A stretch of DNA of 6,914 bases, taken from assembly GCA_030746455.1 (NCBI GenBank), contig JASLMQ010000671.1:1-6914 (forward strand), in the 5' to 3' direction. The position numbers were made by a program, and so were the translations under genes. The notes under the pieces are model-generated. The model worked only from the letters and a program-made list of their open reading frames with translations. It was not told the DNA's origin and did not search any database. Within the stretch, counting starts at the first letter, position 1. The number at the start of each line of letters is the position of its first letter. This document shows, one piece after another, positions 4,677 through 6,914 of this stretch. This stretch comes from Candidatus Latescibacterota bacterium (lineage in GTDB: Bacteria; Latescibacterota; UBA2968; GCA-2709665).

Positions 4677-6914
4677 TCACCACGCCGGCTCGAAGGCCGT
4701 CACCTGCCCCGTTGACGTGGCGCACACCACCCGATCGCCTTTCTCGGAGGCCACCGTCCGCAGGTGGGTGACCTCCCCGTCGACCCGGGTACCGGCCATC
4801 AGCTCGCCCGTAGCATCGAAGATCCGAATCTCGCCGGTGTCGGTTCCCACCAGAACCGCTGTCCCGCCGTCCTTCCCTCCACGCGCCGTCGTCAGCCAGG
4901 TGATCTTGTCCACCAGGTCCCTGCGCCAGAGCACTTCGCCATCTCCCGCGATGCAGACCAGCTGCCCCACGTCACTCCCGGCGACTACCTCAGGCTTGCC
5001 GTCGCCATTCAGGTCGCAGACGGCCGTGTCTTCGACCTCTCCGCCCATGTTCACACGCCAGACCATCCCGCCGCCCTTATCGGGACGGCCGGCGTAGGTC
5101 CCGGGCCCGCTGAACAGCTCGCCTCCCCGAACCGCGTTCACCGCCCGCCAGTCCCCGTAGACCACCTCCAGTTTCCCGTCACCGTCCAGATCAGCCACCT
5201 GGATCGTCGGCGACACACAGCCCGTGCTCCGACGCCACCGCGCGGTGCCATCCGGGTTCAGGCAGTTGATGGTGTAGTACTCCGTGCCCACCACCAGCTC
5301 ATCCTTCCCATCGCCATCCAGATCGGCCGCGAGACATCCCGTGATGCAGTGGTAGTGGGTCTCGGTCTGCCACCTCGGCGACCCGTCCGCCTCGAACACG
5401 TGGAACAGCCAGCCCTCGGCTCCGGCCAGCACCTGGACCCGTCCGTCGTCACCCAGACTGCCCGATGAGAGGGTCGTAAGGCGCTGAGGCCGCATGCCGC
5501 TGCCGGGTGAGAACTCGTGCTCCCAGCGCGTCTTGCCGTCGCCATCAAGGACGTGCAGCCAGCAATCCCGGGTCCCCAGAACCGACTCGGGAACGCCATC
5601 TCCATCGATGTCCGCCAGATGCACGGCTCTGACCTCCCCCCTGGTCTGGTAGGACCAGCTCTCGGCCCCACCGGGCTCGAGCAGAACCGCCTTTCCGGCC
5701 ACCGTTCCCACCAGGGTCCGTCCCGTGGGGTCCGAGTCGGCAGCCGTGACACCGGCGCCCGCGTTGAAGCGCCAGATCTCTTTCAACCCGTCCTTCGCCA
5801 CCGTGGGAGGTCCAGCCCAAACAAATCCCTCTGGCTGTGGCTTCAGATCCTGCAGCATCTGGCCGAACGGCTCTCCGTCCCATCCGGAGACCTTCAGATG
5901 ATGGCGCCCCGCAGGAAGCCGGAACCACACCAGGGCCCCCTCGCCGGCCGTAGACACATGCTCACCGTCCAGGCTGATCCCTTCGGCCCGTATGCCGACC
6001 CGGGTCTCGGCGCGCGCCTCGATCGTGCCCTCGCCCTCCCCAAGGTCCAGCTCCAAGCACACCGGCGCCCAGCTTCGGAAGAGCGGGCCCTCCCAAGCCA
6101 GTTTCGTGCCCTCCACCAGCGCGAATCCGGTTCCGTCCACGCGGAAGAGCTTGCCTTCCACCTCGAGGTCGCCCACTCGGCACGCCCCGGCCGCAACACC
6201 TGCCAGGACCCGCTCGCCCGATCCCTCGTCACGGATCAGGACCGCTGACGCGCCCACGGAGTCGACTTCATAGGACTGTCTTGCGGCCTCGTTGGAGGGA
6301 TACATCAGGTTCACGAACGCGGTCTGCTCTCCCACTCGCAGGCTCACCCGCTTGCGCTGATGCCACATGCGGACCACGCCGTCCGCGTGCTCGTACGAGG
6401 CCCAATTCTTCTCCCAATCGGGGGAAAAATCGGCCTCTCGGTCGGTTATGTGCTTCTCGGATCGGTCCGCGTTGACGATGTGGAACCGCTCCCCCTCCTG
6501 CTCCACATCGAGCCTGTCCGATCCGGCCTCCGGTTCCCCCAGCACCCGCCAGATGCAGTCGAGATTGAAGCTCCCTTCCTTGAGGGCCTCCACGGTGTCG
6601 ATCACCAGGAAGTAGCGGCCCTTACTCCAGAAGATGCTCCTCGCCCAGTCCGTGCCGTTGTCCGCGAGGGAGACGGTCTGGCTGTATCCCCATTCCTGGA
6701 AGTCGGCGATCGCCTTGAGCGCCACCTGTGTCGGTTTGGGGTAGCAGGCACCGTCCTTACCGATCACCACCGAATTGTGGTAGCGGGCCAATCGACGGAT
6801 GTAGTCAAGGTCGGCAAGCCAGATCCGGTCGTTCCAGCAGAGCCGGATGATCGAATTGCCGTCCTCCTGGGAGTGCGCCAGACCCGTGGGCCCGTCGATC
6901 AGCAGGTACTCGCT
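4677..6914 (-). CDS. Heparinase II/III-like protein with C-terminal FG-GAP/PQQ-like beta-propeller, N-terminus cut by window edge
   Basis: The frame is open from the window edge to a TGA at 4677-4679, giving 745 visible residues. The true start is beyond the window; a TTG at 6791 lies inside the conserved domain and is not a credible start. Residues 3-50 match the heparinase II/III core pattern: YLLIDG, then HSQEDGNSI (H14, D18), LADLDY (D35) and RYHNSVV (H46), comparable to the usual HxHxD and AHNTVVVDG motifs. The second His of the first motif is Gln16 here. Residues about 50-375 are mostly beta-rich and likely form the sandwich domains that follow the catalytic region. From about residue 377 there are eight related units of about 40-50 residues, of the form W-hydrophobic-G-E-V then VVGT.G.V..ld.dG. 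Four carry calcium-type loops: DIDGDG (435-440), DLDGDG (531-536 and 575-580) and DLNGDG (634-639). It is probably exported, judged by family only. The expected role is eliminative cleavage or binding of a uronate-containing polysaccharide, with the propeller binding glycan or protein. The lyase activity is uncertain because of the Gln change. Confidence 0.8.
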   Translation of the reverse strand, partial: SEYLLIDGPTGLAHSQEDGNSIIRLCWNDRIWLADLDYIRRLARYHNSVVIGKDGACYPKPTQVALKAIADFQEWGYSQTVSLADNGTDWARSIFWSKGRYFLVIDTVEALKEGSFNLDCIWRVLGEPEAGSDRLDVEQEGERFHIVNADRSEKHITDREADFSPDWEKNWASYEHADGVVRMWHQRKRVSLRVGEQTAFVNLMYPSNEAARQSYEVDSVGASAVLIRDEGSGERVLAGVAAGACRVGDLEVEGKLFRVDGTGFALVEGTKLAWEGPLFRSWAPVCLELDLGEGEGTIEARAETRVGIRAEGISLDGEHVSTAGEGALVWFRLPAGRHHLKVSGWDGEPFGQMLQDLKPQPEGFVWAGPPTVAKDGLKEIWRFNAGAGVTAADSDPTGRTLVGTVAGKAVLLEPGGAESWSYQTRGEVRAVHLADIDGDGVPESVLGTRDCWLHVLDGDGKTRWEHEFSPGSGMRPQRLTTLSSGSLGDDGRVQVLAGAEGWLFHVFEADGSPRWQTETHYHCITGCLAADLDGDGKDELVVGTEYYTINCLNPDGTARWRRSTGCVSPTIQVADLDGDGKLEVVYGDWRAVNAVRGGELFSGPGTYAGRPDKGGGMVWRVNMGGEVEDTAVCDLNGDGKPEVVAGSDVGQLVCIAGDGEVLWRRDLVDKITWLTTARGGKDGGTAVLVGTDTGEIRIFDATGELMAGTRVDGEVTHLRTVASEKGDRVVCATSTGQVTAFEPAW

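Noticed and set aside
3736..5097. 453-residue plus-strand frame crossing the DUF4838 stop, the spacer and the end of the heparinase-like gene
   Set aside because: It overlaps two supported genes in other frames and passes through the hairpins. Its composition is R/P/G-rich and it has no known domain.
6789..6791. TTG at 6791 as the start of the heparinase-like gene
   Set aside because: The frame remains open upstream to the window edge, and the upstream residues contain conserved family motifs (HSQEDGNSI, LADLDY), so the gene begins outside the window.

Overview
This is a GC-rich window with densely packed genes. It holds parts or all of four protein-coding genes plus two intergenic regions. 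The gene content is a sugar ABC-transporter lipoprotein, a multihaem cytochrome c, a DUF4838 carbohydrate-active-type protein, and a heparinase II/III-like protein with a calcium-binding beta-propeller. I associate this mix with Planctomycetota, Lentisphaerota and similar glycan-degrading bacteria. That assignment is inference from gene families; no rRNA or other taxonomic marker is present.

Layout. Positions 1-1226 (minus strand) carry an extracellular solute-binding lipoprotein of the sugar ABC-transporter family 1 type. Its extreme C-terminus lies beyond the left edge. Positions 1227-1383 are a divergent intergenic region with a good sigma70-like promoter (TTGACA, 17 bp, TATGGT) for the plus-strand genes and an imperfect inverted repeat. 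Positions 1384-2598 (plus) encode a secreted seven-CXXCH cytochrome c. Positions 2600-4420 (plus) encode a DUF4838 protein whose start lies one nucleotide after the cytochrome stop, so the two probably form one translationally coupled operon. Positions 4421-4676 are a convergent intergenic region with two clear hairpins, neither followed by a U-tract. Positions 4677-6914 (minus) hold the C-terminal 745 residues of a heparinase II/III-like protein with an eight-unit FG-GAP/PQQ-like beta-propeller tail. Its N-terminus lies beyond the right edge.

Working together (inference). The locus looks like an accessory glycan-use cluster. The heparinase-like protein would bind or cleave a uronic-acid-containing polysaccharide, and the lipoprotein would capture released sugars for an ABC importer. 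The DUF4838 protein, which has no export signal, would act inside the cell. The multihaem cytochrome is the odd partner: an exported electron carrier or redox enzyme tightly coupled to a presumed sugar-processing protein. That pairing and the unexplained hairpin-rich spacer are the points most worth following up. No RNA gene, CRISPR array, insertion sequence or phage gene was recognised.
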